From CBDDHT01 sp965227905 (lineage in GTDB: Bacteria > Pseudomonadota > Alphaproteobacteria > Rhizobiales > Methyloligellaceae): a stretch of 64,000 nt of DNA. Location: contig OZ245780.1 in NCBI GenBank assembly GCA_965227905.1, positions 3,348,001-3,412,000 on the forward strand, written 5' to 3'. The notes below the pieces were generated by a model. It was not told the DNA's origin. It did no database searches and saw only the letters and a program-made list of their open reading frames with translations. The translations under genes were made by a program, and so were the position numbers. Of this stretch, positions 9,235 to 18,740 are shown piece after piece (positions within the stretch are counted from its first letter, which is position 1; each line of letters opens with the position of its first letter).

Positions 9235-9352
9235 CTTGTCCAGCCTTTGTTGACTGCTACTAAATCGCTATCTCTGTGTTTAGCATCGGGTATTGCGAGT
9301 CGGAACTGACGACGCCGTTATCTACAGTGCTTTTCCTATTGGGTGTTACATC

Positions 9353-10768
9353 ATGGCCACAGTTGGGACGATCCATATCATCGGAGGCGGCCTTGCGGGC
9401 TCGGAGGCCGCCTGGCAGGCGGCAAATGCCGGCGTTCCCGTTGTTTTGCATGAAATGCGGCCCGAGCGTGGGACCGATGTCCATAAAACCGACGGTCTGG
9501 CTGAGCTCGTATGCTCGAATTCCTTCCGTTCGGACGACGCTGAAACCAATGCAGTCGGCCTTCTACACGAGGAAATGCGCCGTTTAGGCTCGTTGATCAT
9601 GGCCGCGGGAGATGCGCACAAGTTGCCGGCGGGCGGCGCATTGGCCGTGGACAGGGAGAATTTCTCGGACCAGGTGACTCGGCAACTGGCGGATCATCCG
9701 CTCGTGACCATCGAGCGGGGCGAGATTACAGGCTTGCCTCCGGCGGACTGGGACAACGTCATCATCGCGACCGGCCCTTTGACATCGCCCGGTTTAACCA
9801 AGGCGATTCAAGAGGTTACCGGCGAGGACGACCTGGCTTTTTTCGACGCCATCGCCCCGATTGTGCATCGCGATTCGATCAATTTCGATATCTGCTGGTT
9901 CCAGTCTCGCTACGATAAGGTAGGTCCGGGTGGTACGGGCTCCGATTACATCAACTGCCCGATGGATCGCGAGCAGTATGAGGCTTTCATTGATGCTCTG
10001 CTGGCGGCGGAAAAGACCGAATTCAAGGAATTCGAGACCTCGACGCCCTATTTCGACGGCTGTCTGCCCATCGAAGTGATGGCGGAACGCGGCCGGGAGA
10101 CGCTGCGTCACGGCCCGATGAAACCTGTGGGGCTGACCAATCCCAATGATCCGATGGTGAAGTGTTACGCCATCGTGCAATTACGCCAGGACAATGCTCT
10201 GGCCACCCTCTGGAACATGGTCGGGTTTCAAACCAAACTCAAATATGGTGAGCAGACGCAAATATTCCGCATGATTCCGGGGCTTGAAGAAGCAACGTTT
10301 GCACGCCTCGGCGGACTGCATCGCAATACCTTCCTGAACAGCCCGAAACTCCTGGACGCAAGCTTGCGACTCAAAGGTACCGAACGCATTCGTTTCGCCG
10401 GGCAGATAACCGGCGTGGAGGGTTATGTTGAGTCGGCAGCAATCGGCCTGCTGACAGGCCGCTTTGCCGCCGCAGAACGGCTCGGGCGTCCGCTTGAGAT
10501 GCCACCGGAGACCACTGCTCATGGTGCGCTACTCTCCCACATTACAGGTGGCCATCTGTCTTATGACGATGAGCCGGGCAAACGCAGCTTCCAACCAATG
10601 AACGTGAATTTCGGGCTCTTCCCGCCAGCCGAGGCGCCCACACGGGAGAATGGCAAACGGCTTCGCGGCAAGGAGAAGAGCCGCGCTCGCAAAAAGGTGC
10701 AGTCGGCCCGCGCTCTCCAGGACCTCGAGAGCTGGATTGTTGGTCAACAACAGGTGGCGGCGGAATAG
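9353..10768 (+). CDS. trmFO: Methylenetetrahydrofolate--tRNA-(uracil-5-)-methyltransferase TrmFO
   Basis: This 471-residue flavoprotein makes 5-methyluridine at position 54 of tRNA using methylenetetrahydrofolate. It shows the FAD-binding IHIIGGGLAGSEAAWQAA motif at the N-terminus, the ELVCSNSFRSD segment with one catalytic cysteine, the NCPM segment with the second, and the long GRFAAAERLG plus C-terminal FQPMNVNFGLFPP blocks typical of TrmFO. The ATG at 9353 starts exactly before the conserved N-terminus. A frame extension to 9293 is not needed. Confidence 0.96.
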   Translation: MATVGTIHIIGGGLAGSEAAWQAANAGVPVVLHEMRPERGTDVHKTDGLAELVCSNSFRSDDAETNAVGLLHEEMRRLGSLIMAAGDAHKLPAGGALAVDRENFSDQVTRQLADHPLVTIERGEITGLPPADWDNVIIATGPLTSPGLTKAIQEVTGEDDLAFFDAIAPIVHRDSINFDICWFQSRYDKVGPGGTGSDYINCPMDREQYEAFIDALLAAEKTEFKEFETSTPYFDGCLPIEVMAERGRETLRHGPMKPVGLTNPNDPMVKCYAIVQLRQDNALATLWNMVGFQTKLKYGEQTQIFRMIPGLEEATFARLGGLHRNTFLNSPKLLDASLRLKGTERIRFAGQITGVEGYVESAAIGLLTGRFAAAERLGRPLEMPPETTAHGALLSHITGGHLSYDDEPGKRSFQPMNVNFGLFPPAEAPTRENGKRLRGKEKSRARKKVQSARALQDLESWIVGQQQVAAE

Positions 10769-10774
10769 GAGGCG

Positions 10775-12616
10775 CTATTGCGGATCCTGTGACGTACTGC
10801 CCAGATAGACCCAAACAATCGCCGTGAGCGTGCGCACGCCATCGCTGGCAATCCGGCCAGAGAAATTTTGGAACATCAAACCGATCGGCAGACTGCCGAG
10901 CTTATGCGCATGCATGATAGGTTCACCGCGGTGCTGAAGTCGCCCTTTGCCAAGCGTTTCGCGGACAATCTCTGCCGTGCTGAGTTCCAAGCGTGTGACG
11001 TCACCTGGCGCAGGCCTCTCAAAGATGATGCGGTCCAGAGTAAACCGGAAAGTGACAGTACCGACCTGATCGACCTCGATTGTAAATTCAGGCTCTTTCG
11101 AGCCCTGGCTGAGATGGATGCGGTAAGGTCCGGCAAGTCGAGAGAAATCAGACACATCGATGGCTGCCGGCTTATTCGCCTGATGGACAATCCAATCCGT
11201 ACCGGCAGTCTTGTGCCCTGCACTGCTGGCACCAAGACGGCTGAGAATCTTTGATGGTAGCGAACGGTCGTTGGCAATCCGACCGAAAGGATTCGTGTCG
11301 ATGTCTTCAAACCACGGCTCGATCTGCTGCAGCGCGTCGCGTCGATTGAGATAGTAGATAATCGATCGAACCCGCCGGGCGTCGTCAGGGTCAATGGCCT
11401 TGAGATCCTTCACGGCGACGATGCGCTCATCCACAAGGCGTCCGGTTCGCTCCAAGAGTGCCTGGAGCTCGGTCATCTGGCTTCTTATCGAATTGCCCAG
11501 CGCGCCCCAGGGACCGACGGATGCGATCAATAGCAGTCCCATCAGCGAGAGCGGCAACGCACGAATGTCGCGGTCTTGCCGCCAGAAGGTGAATAGGATG
11601 GCGAGCACACCCAGCCAGAGACCTGCCAGAAGCACGAGGTAGCGCTCTTCGGTGATGCCGTAATGCGCCACGCGGGTATAGGCGGCCAGAAACAGTAGAA
11701 CGACAGGACCGATCGTCAGCCAGAACCAATTCCGCCAGAAGAAGGAGACCAGAGGTCCGCTTACGAGCCTCGTCGGAAAGGCGAGCAGGATGGTGAGCGT
11801 TCCCATAGCACCATAGGCCAAAACCATGTGACCGAGTCGGCCACTGGGCAAAGCTCCATCGAACCCGATCTTGGCAGCATAGGCGTAGAGAATGACCGTA
11901 TAGACAAGCAGGAGTGGCACCAGAATGTATTTGACGATGGTGCCGATGGCCCGCGATGTGAACTCGGGCTGTTCGCCCTCCGGCACCGTGTCCTGGAAGT
12001 CGCGTGGCACCATCGAGAGCCAGTTGACCGGTCCGACCAGTGTCAGACCGATAATCCAGAGCTTTTGATGCGTCTTTGACGGGAAATCGATCTCGAAGAG
12101 CAACTCCAGTGTCTCGATGATCAATGACAGGCCGCCTGCGAAGAGCACGGCCCCAATCAGCGCCAGAGCGGCGCCAAGCCATAACCGATGATTGAACTGC
12201 CAGAATGCCGCGCGTCCACCAGCGACGGATGGGCTGAGATAAGGCGCCAGCCCAACGAAGATGACGAGTGCTGCGGCGAAGATGTAGGGTTGGAAGGCCA
12301 GGGCATCGGCATAGAAGTGGAGCCCGGCGATCAGCGGAATGCCAAGCAGAACCAGAATGATCCGCAACACAGTGCTCTTCTGTCGTTCGGCAAGCAATGC
12401 GACACCGAACGACCAGAGAAAGGCCGAGATCAGTGCCAACGAGACACGCAATGTCTCATGTCTGTCGAGATCGAATTCGTCATCAAGCTCGAACACGTGA
12501 AATGCTGCAAACAGCACAGAGAAGAGAACGGCAAAGGAAAAACGGGATACGGATGTGCCGATATTCGGCACGATGGCTCCGAGAAAATCCTTCAGAGTCA
12601 TGCGCCCCTTCGCCAT
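10775..12616 (-). CDS. DUF4153 family multi-pass membrane protein
   Basis: The 613-residue protein has about ten hydrophobic segments within residues 20-390, followed by a soluble C-terminal part. The order and wording (for example LAERQKSTVLRIILVLLGIP and FSGRIASDGVRTLTAIVWVY) fit the DUF4153 family, whose function is unknown. It is convergent with trmFO at six bases and lies just downstream of the squalene/phytoene synthase-like gene on the same strand. Confidence 0.75.
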   Translation of the reverse strand: MAKGRMTLKDFLGAIVPNIGTSVSRFSFAVLFSVLFAAFHVFELDDEFDLDRHETLRVSLALISAFLWSFGVALLAERQKSTVLRIILVLLGIPLIAGLHFYADALAFQPYIFAAALVIFVGLAPYLSPSVAGGRAAFWQFNHRLWLGAALALIGAVLFAGGLSLIIETLELLFEIDFPSKTHQKLWIIGLTLVGPVNWLSMVPRDFQDTVPEGEQPEFTSRAIGTIVKYILVPLLLVYTVILYAYAAKIGFDGALPSGRLGHMVLAYGAMGTLTILLAFPTRLVSGPLVSFFWRNWFWLTIGPVVLLFLAAYTRVAHYGITEERYLVLLAGLWLGVLAILFTFWRQDRDIRALPLSLMGLLLIASVGPWGALGNSIRSQMTELQALLERTGRLVDERIVAVKDLKAIDPDDARRVRSIIYYLNRRDALQQIEPWFEDIDTNPFGRIANDRSLPSKILSRLGASSAGHKTAGTDWIVHQANKPAAIDVSDFSRLAGPYRIHLSQGSKEPEFTIEVDQVGTVTFRFTLDRIIFERPAPGDVTRLELSTAEIVRETLGKGRLQHRGEPIMHAHKLGSLPIGLMFQNFSGRIASDGVRTLTAIVWVYLGSTSQDPQ

Positions 12617-12643
12617 ATCATCGATCCTCGTGCCAGTCGTTCG

Positions 12644-13498
12644 TCAGATACGCCCTCGCAGGGCTGCCCGCGTCAAATGCCAGAGACGCGAGAGTGCTGA
12701 CAGAGTCTGTTCCTCGCTCTGCAGCGAATACGGGCTCGCGCGGTCCATTGACTTAAGAGCAGGCTCGACAAGTACAAGTGGGAGAAAGGCATTCCGGTTC
12801 TTCGGTGGCCAATTCTCTATTGCCGATCGGGCATTGGAGAGGGCATGGCGTGCGTCCGCCCTTAGGCGGGCAAGCGCCGCGGCACAGCTTTCCTCGGCAT
12901 TGCCTGCGAAAAACGCTTCGGGCGAGACGCCCACATCGGCAAAGACGGTCGCAGGAAGATAGAGACGTCCCTGTGCACGATGAAAGGCGAGCGAACGCAT
13001 GAGACCCGTCAGCCCATAGGCAAGGCCTGCATCGTTCACAACCGCTTCCGGGCCGTACGTTTCTCCACTCACGATCTTGCAAGCCAAGGCAAACATCGAA
13101 CCGGCTGTCTTGTTCAGATAAGCACGTGCCGCTTGTTGGTCCGGTATGACGTCGCCTGTGACATCGAAAATCCGGGCATCGATCAGTCCTTGCAGCCGCG
13201 GACGGTCGAGCTGGAATTCCTGCATGGTCAGACGTAGCGCGTCGGCCACCAGATTGCCCGTTTCCGTATCGCCGGCGAGAGCATCGCGCCACCATTGGAG
13301 GCGGATCTCGCCCATCATGGGCTCGCTCACAATCTCGGAGATACGTGCAAGTTCCACATTGAAGGCGGCCAAGGTCATCAGCCCTGTCCGCGCCGGTTCG
13401 GGCACGAACAGTGCCGCCCAATAGCGGTCTCTGTCCCCTGCCCGCGCGGCCTGCCATACGGCATCGCGCAGCTCTGTCGGAAAAGTCGGGTCTGCCAT
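12644..13498 (-). CDS. Squalene/phytoene synthase family protein (NDUFAF6-like)
   Basis: The 284-residue protein belongs to the squalene/phytoene synthase fold. It has DRDRYWAALFVPEPARTGLMTL near the N-terminus and EIRLQWWRDAL at the helix that in true synthases carries the substrate-binding region. The EIRLQWW wording is characteristic of the mitochondrial complex I assembly factor NDUFAF6 and its alphaproteobacterial relatives rather than of carotenoid synthases. The classical DxxxD prenyl-diphosphate motifs are not evident. A role in respiratory complex assembly is therefore more likely than terpene synthesis, by inference. Confidence 0.78.
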   Translation of the reverse strand: MADPTFPTELRDAVWQAARAGDRDRYWAALFVPEPARTGLMTLAAFNVELARISEIVSEPMMGEIRLQWWRDALAGDTETGNLVADALRLTMQEFQLDRPRLQGLIDARIFDVTGDVIPDQQAARAYLNKTAGSMFALACKIVSGETYGPEAVVNDAGLAYGLTGLMRSLAFHRAQGRLYLPATVFADVGVSPEAFFAGNAEESCAAALARLRADARHALSNARSAIENWPPKNRNAFLPLVLVEPALKSMDRASPYSLQSEEQTLSALSRLWHLTRAALRGRI

Positions 13499-13523
13499 GT
13501 CCGGTATTATGGCATGTCGGTCG

Positions 13524-14126
13524 TCAGAACAGGTTCTGCGCTGCGACCATTGCGAATGTGACCGGCATTGAGAGCATCAGATTCATGCGGGCATATTTAA
13601 AGACTTTCGCTCGTGCCGTGTTTTTGGCATCGGCGTCACCTGGCTTCTGCCCGAGGACGATCTGAAGATTGGGCCAGATCAGAAACCAGACGAAGACATA
13701 CATGACAATAGCGAGCCAGATACCGATCCCGAGCAGTGTGTGGCGCGGAACGGCAAAACTGTCGCCGGCGCCAAGCGTCAGAACATCGAACAACGTGCCC
13801 TGGAGCGCTGTGAGAGCGAGGCCGGCGACTACTGTGAGCGTTGCGGCATGACGGAACCACCAGGCGACGGATGGTGCAATGGACTGCATGATGACCGCTC
13901 TGCCCGGATCGTCCAGCTTGCCGAGCGCCGGGAGTTGGACGAAATTCACGAACCAGACAAGACCGATCCAGATGATTGCCGCGATCACATGAATCCAGCG
14001 GAGAATGAAAGATGCGGCATCTAGCGAGACGCCGCCGCCGAGAATGGCGTGCAGAACGCCGAGCGCCAGCGCCAAAACCAATCCCGCACCTAGTGCTTTC
14101 CATGGAGTGGCCAGAATGCTCGACAT
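13524..14126 (-). CDS. Urate-oxidase N-terminal-like (PuuD-type) membrane protein
   Basis: The 200-residue protein has five hydrophobic segments. Histidines inside or next to segments (LRWIHVIAAIIWIGLVWFVN, WWFRHAATLT, VPRHTLLGIG) fit the haem-binding membrane domain found in PuuD-like urate hydroxylases and in standalone membrane proteins. No cytochrome c domain follows, so it is probably not a complete urate hydroxylase. The start at 14126 is the ATG before MSSILATPWK. A longer frame to 14213 adds a cysteine-rich, unlikely extension. Confidence 0.7.
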   Translation of the reverse strand: MSSILATPWKALGAGLVLALALGVLHAILGGGVSLDAASFILRWIHVIAAIIWIGLVWFVNFVQLPALGKLDDPGRAVIMQSIAPSVAWWFRHAATLTVVAGLALTALQGTLFDVLTLGAGDSFAVPRHTLLGIGIWLAIVMYVFVWFLIWPNLQIVLGQKPGDADAKNTARAKVFKYARMNLMLSMPVTFAMVAAQNLF

Positions 14127-14143
14127 TTTCCAGTCCTTGCCTA

Positions 14144-14524
14144 TCAGGAAACCGCAATCAATCCTGCAGCGAAATCGCGTCCTTCCGCCAGCAGGACATT
14201 GTAGGTCCGGCAAGCCGCACCTGTATCCATGGCTTCGAGCCCCATACCGGCATCCTCAAAAGCTGATTTGAGCTCTTGGCTTGGGAAAATCTGCTTTCGG
14301 CCGGTCCCGAGCAATAGAAACTCGAGCTGATCCGCTTCGTTGAATGCCGATGCGAAGTCCTCAGCGACCAGTGTATCGGCGTCTAAAGGATCCCAGGCAT
14401 AAATGCCGCTCGCGATGATCAGGATCGAACCGCCATGGCCCATATCCGCAAAACGGAATCCACCATTGCCATACGCATCGATGGGTGCGCGTTCCGGATA
14501 GCGGGCGGTATGAGGCTTGCTCAA
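14144..14524 (-). CDS. Mth938-like domain protein (DUF498/NDUFAF3-like)
   Basis: The 126-residue protein shows GGFRFADMGHGGSILI near residue 22, LEFLLLGTGRKQIFP and GMGLEAMDTGAACRTYNVLL, which is the Mth938 domain. Its mitochondrial relative NDUFAF3 helps assemble complex I. It directly follows secF, overlapping it by four bases, an arrangement seen in many alphaproteobacteria. The gene upstream of DUF4153 is the NDUFAF6-like one, so two assembly-factor-like genes lie within 2 kb. Confidence 0.88.
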   Translation of the reverse strand: MSKPHTARYPERAPIDAYGNGGFRFADMGHGGSILIIASGIYAWDPLDADTLVAEDFASAFNEADQLEFLLLGTGRKQIFPSQELKSAFEDAGMGLEAMDTGAACRTYNVLLAEGRDFAAGLIAVS

Positions 14525-15468
14525 GCTCTTCCGCCTGCCGGCTCCTTCACCTTCGCGCCACCGACACCACTCCAGTCGCGCTTGACCTTCAACATCAACA
14601 GAACCGGCGAGGCGATGAAAACCGACGAGTATGTACCCACGATCACACCCCAGATCATGGCGAAGGTAAATCCGCGGATGACCTCTCCACCAAAGATATA
14701 GAGCGACAGCAATGCCAGGAGTGTGGTCACCGACGTGAGGATCGTGCGCGACAGCGTGTCATTAATCGACCGGTTCAGGAGTTCCTCGATGGGCATCTTT
14801 TTGAACTTGCGCAGATTCTCGCGAACACGGTCGAACACCACCACCGTATCGTTCAGCGAATAACCAACAATCGTCAGAATGGCGGCAATAATCGAGAGAT
14901 TGAACTCGAGCTGCAGGAGACAGAAGATCCCGATCGTCAATACGACGTCATGGACCAGTGCCGCGACGGCACCGATCGAAAACTGCCACTCGAACCGGAA
15001 CCAGATGTAGACCAGAACGGCGAAGATCGCGACGAGAACGGCGATGGTTCCCGATTGAATAAGCTCGCCGGATACGGTCGGGCCAACCACCTCGACACGG
15101 CGATAATCATATTTGTCGCCAAGAGCCGTCTTTACTTTGGAGACGGCTTCTTGCTGTGCTTTTTCGCCGCCTGACTGCTGCTCGATGCGCATCAGTACAT
15201 CACTGGGCTGGCCGAACTCCTGGATCTGGACGTCGCCCAATCCAAGCCCGCCCATCTGACCGCGAAGTTCCTTCATATTTGCGGGGCCTGATTTGTCCCG
15301 CAACTCGATAAGCGTACCGCCTCGGAAATCAATGCCGTAATTGAGGTCAACAGCGATGAAGAGCCCGATCGAGGCGATCATCAGCAGTCCGGAGATGATC
15401 ATGCTGATCATCCGGACACGCAGGAATGGGATCGTCGTCTCGCTCGGTACGAATCTCAGACCGTTCAT
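14521..15468 (-). CDS. secF: Protein translocase subunit SecF
   Basis: The 315-residue inner-membrane protein works with SecD in proton-driven completion of Sec translocation. It has an N-terminal membrane segment, the DFRGGTLIELRDK motif, a periplasmic domain, and five further segments including the FDRVRENLRKFKK and IFGGEVIRGFTFAMIWGVIV regions. The start at 15468 (MNGLRFVPSET) lies 11 bases after the secD stop. A frame to 15519 would overlap secD. It is part of the yajC-secD-secF unit. Confidence 0.96.
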   Translation of the reverse strand: MNGLRFVPSETTIPFLRVRMISMIISGLLMIASIGLFIAVDLNYGIDFRGGTLIELRDKSGPANMKELRGQMGGLGLGDVQIQEFGQPSDVLMRIEQQSGGEKAQQEAVSKVKTALGDKYDYRRVEVVGPTVSGELIQSGTIAVLVAIFAVLVYIWFRFEWQFSIGAVAALVHDVVLTIGIFCLLQLEFNLSIIAAILTIVGYSLNDTVVVFDRVRENLRKFKKMPIEELLNRSINDTLSRTILTSVTTLLALLSLYIFGGEVIRGFTFAMIWGVIVGTYSSVFIASPVLLMLKVKRDWSGVGGAKVKEPAGGRA

Positions 15469-15479
15469 GACATCTCTCC

Positions 15480-17114
15480 CTAAATCGGAACCGTCGAGGG
15501 CCGCTTGGTGCGGACCCAATAGGCCACCATCAGGCGCGTTAGCGTAAAGGCTGTGAAGACCGACGTAAGAATGCCGATCGACAGGGTGACGGCAAATCCG
15601 CGAACAGGTCCCGAACCCAGCCAGAACAGGACGATCGCAGCAATGAACGTGGTGATGTTGGCGTCCAAGATCGTCGAAAGTGCCCGGCTGTATCCGGAAT
15701 CGATTGATGCGATAGCCGTCTTGCCGGCGCGCAACTCTTCCCGGATCCGCTCGAAGATGAGCACGTTCGCGTCGACGGCCATGCCGATCGTGAGGACGAT
15801 CCCTGCGATACCAGGCAGTGTCAGCGTTGCCTGGAGTGCTGAAAGAACGCCGATGATGAGCGCAATGTTCACTGCCAAGGCAAGATTGGCGAAGATGCCG
15901 AAGAGGCCGTAGGACACAATGATGAAGACGACGACCGCAGCAAGGCCGATCATCGACGCAATCTTACCGGCCGCAATCGAGTCCTCGCCGAGGCTCGCAC
16001 CGACAGTTCGCTCTTCAATGGCCGTAAGGGATACCGGCAAGGCACCGGATCGCAGCAGTACGGCAAGATCGTTCGCCTCCTGCACGGAAAAGTTGCCGCT
16101 GATTTGCCCGGTGCCGCCGAGTATCGGCTCGCGGATGACAGGGGCTGAAATCACTTTGTTGTCGAGCACGATCGCGAAGGGGCGTCCGACATTCCGCTGG
16201 GTGGCCTGTCCGAACCGGCGCGCACCAGCGGTATCAAACCGGAAGGTAACAATCGGCTCGTTTGTCTGCTGATCAAAACCAGGCTGGGAGTCGGTCAGGT
16301 GATCGCCTGTCACGAGGGGGCGGGCAACGAGAAGATAAGACTCCACATAACCGTCCTCGGACGGAACAATCTCAGTTCCAGGCGGTCTCCTATTGGACGC
16401 GATGGCCTCTTGCGCCGTCGTGCTGGTCTCCACCATTTTGAAGTCCAGCTTACCTGTCTCACCGACAAGTTTCTTCAATCGCTCGACATCTCTGATGCCA
16501 GGCACTTGAACGAGAATTCGGTCCCTGCCCTGACGTTGGATAATCGGTTCCGTCGTGCCGAGTGCATTGATGCGCCGTCCGACAGTCTCGATCGCGGCTT
16601 CAATGGCGTTACCGACCCGCTCTGTAAGCCCCGGTTCGGTTATGGAAACTGTGATCGTGTTGCCATCTCCGCGTTGGACATCGAGCACAGTGTTGGTGTT
16701 GCCGCCAAATACCGAACTTGAAATCGGTACGGCAAGCTGGCGAAGCCGATTGTAGGCCTCGTCAATTTCCTCTGGCTTGTTGACCCGTACGGTCAATTCT
16801 CTTGGACCCGTATTGCTGAGGCGTGCGGTGACCCGTTTCTGGCCGGCGGTGATGCCGGTACCGCGGCCAAGAGCCTCACGGACATCGCCGCGAATGGTCT
16901 TGCGCCAGTCAGTGATCAGCTCGTTCTCATCGATCGTGTAGAGCAGATGCGCGCCACCTTGGAGATCGAGGCCGAGGCTAATCTGATTATGCGGAATCCA
17001 CTCAGGAATAGAATCGAGCGTGCTCTTTGGCAGCAGATTCGGCATCGCGAAGAAAATGCCGGTCAGCGATACCAGAAGTACGACGATAATCTTCCATCTC
17101 GCGAAATAGAGCAT
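15480..17114 (-). CDS. secD: Protein translocase subunit SecD
   Basis: The 544-residue protein has the SecD layout: one N-terminal membrane segment, the LGLDLQGGAHLLY motif, a large periplasmic domain (residues about 60-360), then five membrane segments with AVDANVLIFERIREELR and the C-terminal GFAVTLSIGILTSVFTA. It forms a complex with SecF and YajC at the SecYEG channel. The next gene, secF, starts 11 bases downstream. Confidence 0.97.
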   Translation of the reverse strand: MLYFARWKIIVVLLVSLTGIFFAMPNLLPKSTLDSIPEWIPHNQISLGLDLQGGAHLLYTIDENELITDWRKTIRGDVREALGRGTGITAGQKRVTARLSNTGPRELTVRVNKPEEIDEAYNRLRQLAVPISSSVFGGNTNTVLDVQRGDGNTITVSITEPGLTERVGNAIEAAIETVGRRINALGTTEPIIQRQGRDRILVQVPGIRDVERLKKLVGETGKLDFKMVETSTTAQEAIASNRRPPGTEIVPSEDGYVESYLLVARPLVTGDHLTDSQPGFDQQTNEPIVTFRFDTAGARRFGQATQRNVGRPFAIVLDNKVISAPVIREPILGGTGQISGNFSVQEANDLAVLLRSGALPVSLTAIEERTVGASLGEDSIAAGKIASMIGLAAVVVFIIVSYGLFGIFANLALAVNIALIIGVLSALQATLTLPGIAGIVLTIGMAVDANVLIFERIREELRAGKTAIASIDSGYSRALSTILDANITTFIAAIVLFWLGSGPVRGFAVTLSIGILTSVFTAFTLTRLMVAYWVRTKRPSTVPI

Positions 17115-17197
17115 CTATCTCAAGCCTCTTCCGCCTGTCATGCAGTTTTGGGTACGCGTCGGCTTTACGCTGCCGAATACTACCGGCAGCGCGCGCC

Positions 17198-17527
17198 TTA
17201 ACTGGTGGCTGGCTCGGCCGGCTCACTCTTCGTGCGCACTTCTGAGATTGTGCCACGGACAACCTTGATACGCACGCCCTCGGCGATCTCAAGTTGCACT
17301 TCATTGTCATCGACAACTTTGGTGATCTTGCCGATGATGCCGCCACTCGTCACGATCGTATCGCCACGGCGCACGCCTGCAACCATTTCCTGATGCTGTT
17401 TCATTCGCGTGCGTTGCGGGCGGATGATCAGGAAATACATGATGACAAAGATCAAGACAAACGGCAGCAAGACACCGATCATGCTATCGCCCCCGCCAGT
17501 CTGCGCATAAGCCGGTGTCACAAACAT
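17198..17527 (-). CDS. yajC: Preprotein translocase subunit YajC
   Basis: The 109-residue protein has one N-terminal membrane segment (LLPFVLIFVIMYFLII), then RPQRTRMKQHQEMVAGVRRGD and a small beta domain, as in all YajC proteins. Its start at 17527 gives a short MFVTPAYAQ head, common in this family. An upstream extension to 17575 is poor. It is the first gene of the yajC-secD-secF unit, with 83 bases before secD. Confidence 0.95.
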   Translation of the reverse strand: MFVTPAYAQTGGGDSMIGVLLPFVLIFVIMYFLIIRPQRTRMKQHQEMVAGVRRGDTIVTSGGIIGKITKVVDDNEVQLEIAEGVRIKVVRGTISEVRTKSEPAEPATS

Positions 17528-17857
17528 ATTCGTCTCCCCTTTGTGGGACTGATCAGGCTGCAGAACCAAAGGCACAAGGCATTGGATTCGGTGCCTTTGT
17601 CCATCGCAGCAAAGTGGCGGCGACTATAATCAGGTAGCCTATCAATGCAACCGCAACTGCTGATGCTCCTTTGAACGATCGAAATCGCCATCGGTTCTTG
17701 CATGTTCACCGGCGCATCACGTTGCCTGCAAACCATGACAATACCTATCGGTTCCTGATTGCGTGGGCGGTAACTACACTTTAAGAGCAAGATCTGCTGC
17801 GGATGCAGCACGCGTCTTGATTCCAAATCGATACCCCGAAAATAGGTAGAATTTCCA
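17528..17857. other. Divergent intergenic region between yajC and the DUF815 gene
   Basis: About 330 bases hold the promoters of two divergent genes. No RNA gene, repeat or clear operator is recognisable in it. Confidence 0.35.
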
Positions 17858-18733
17858 ATGAGTTCCGAGGACCCGAAGGCCACAATGCTTTCACGCATCG
17901 CATCGGCGATCGAGCGAATGGCCCCTCAGCCCCTGCCGGAAGCCAACTTTGCAGATGCCGATGCATTCATTTGGCACCCTGAAGGCAATACATTCGCGCC
18001 GGTGCATACGGTGAACCGCATTCCCCTTACACTCCTGAAGGGAATCGACCGCATGTGCGACACTTTGGTCGCCAACACCGAACGCTTTGCCAAAGGACTC
18101 CCGGCCAACAACGCCCTGCTATGGGGCGCAAGGGGCATGGGCAAAAGCTCACTCGTGAAAGCCGTGCACGCCGAAGTCGCGGCGAATATCGACCAGCCGG
18201 CCGAATCCTCGCTCAAACTCGTGGAAATCCACCGTGAGGATATCGACACCCTCCCCGCCTGCCTAACTGTGCTCAAGGCACAGACCCATCGCTTTATCGT
18301 CTTCTGTGACGACCTCTCCTTCGATGCCAACGACACCTCATACAAATCGCTCAAAGCGGTTCTGGAGGGCGGAATCGAAGGGCGGCCGGAAAATGTAATG
18401 TTTTATGCGACGTCCAACCGGCGGCACTTGATCCCGCGCGACATGATGGAGAACGAGCGCTCGACCGCAATCAATCCATCAGAAGCGGTCGAAGAAAAGG
18501 TCTCATTGTCGGATCGCTTCGGCCTCTGGCTCGGATTCCACAACTGCAGTCAAAGCGACTATCTCGACATGGTGCGCGGCTATGCTCAGCACTTCGGGCT
18601 CGAACATGATGAGGTGGACCTGAAGGCTGAGGCGTTGGAGTGGTCGGTTACACGCGGCAGCCGCTCCGGCCGCGTGGCCTGGCAATACATCCAGGACCTT
18701 GCGGGCCGGCTCGGCAAACGTTTGGAACTTTAG
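17858..18733 (+). CDS. DUF815 family P-loop ATPase
   Basis: The 291-residue protein contains GARGMGKSS (residues 90-98) as Walker A and RFIVFCDDLSFD as Walker B, with the ATSNRRHLIPRDMMEN segment characteristic of DUF815 AAA-type ATPases. The function of the family is not established. It lies beside yajC in Rhizobiales-type gene orders and is convergent with the LysM/M23 gene at seven bases. Confidence 0.9.
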   Translation: MSSEDPKATMLSRIASAIERMAPQPLPEANFADADAFIWHPEGNTFAPVHTVNRIPLTLLKGIDRMCDTLVANTERFAKGLPANNALLWGARGMGKSSLVKAVHAEVAANIDQPAESSLKLVEIHREDIDTLPACLTVLKAQTHRFIVFCDDLSFDANDTSYKSLKAVLEGGIEGRPENVMFYATSNRRHLIPRDMMENERSTAINPSEAVEEKVSLSDRFGLWLGFHNCSQSDYLDMVRGYAQHFGLEHDEVDLKAEALEWSVTRGSRSGRVAWQYIQDLAGRLGKRLEL

Positions 18734-18740
18734 GCCGTTA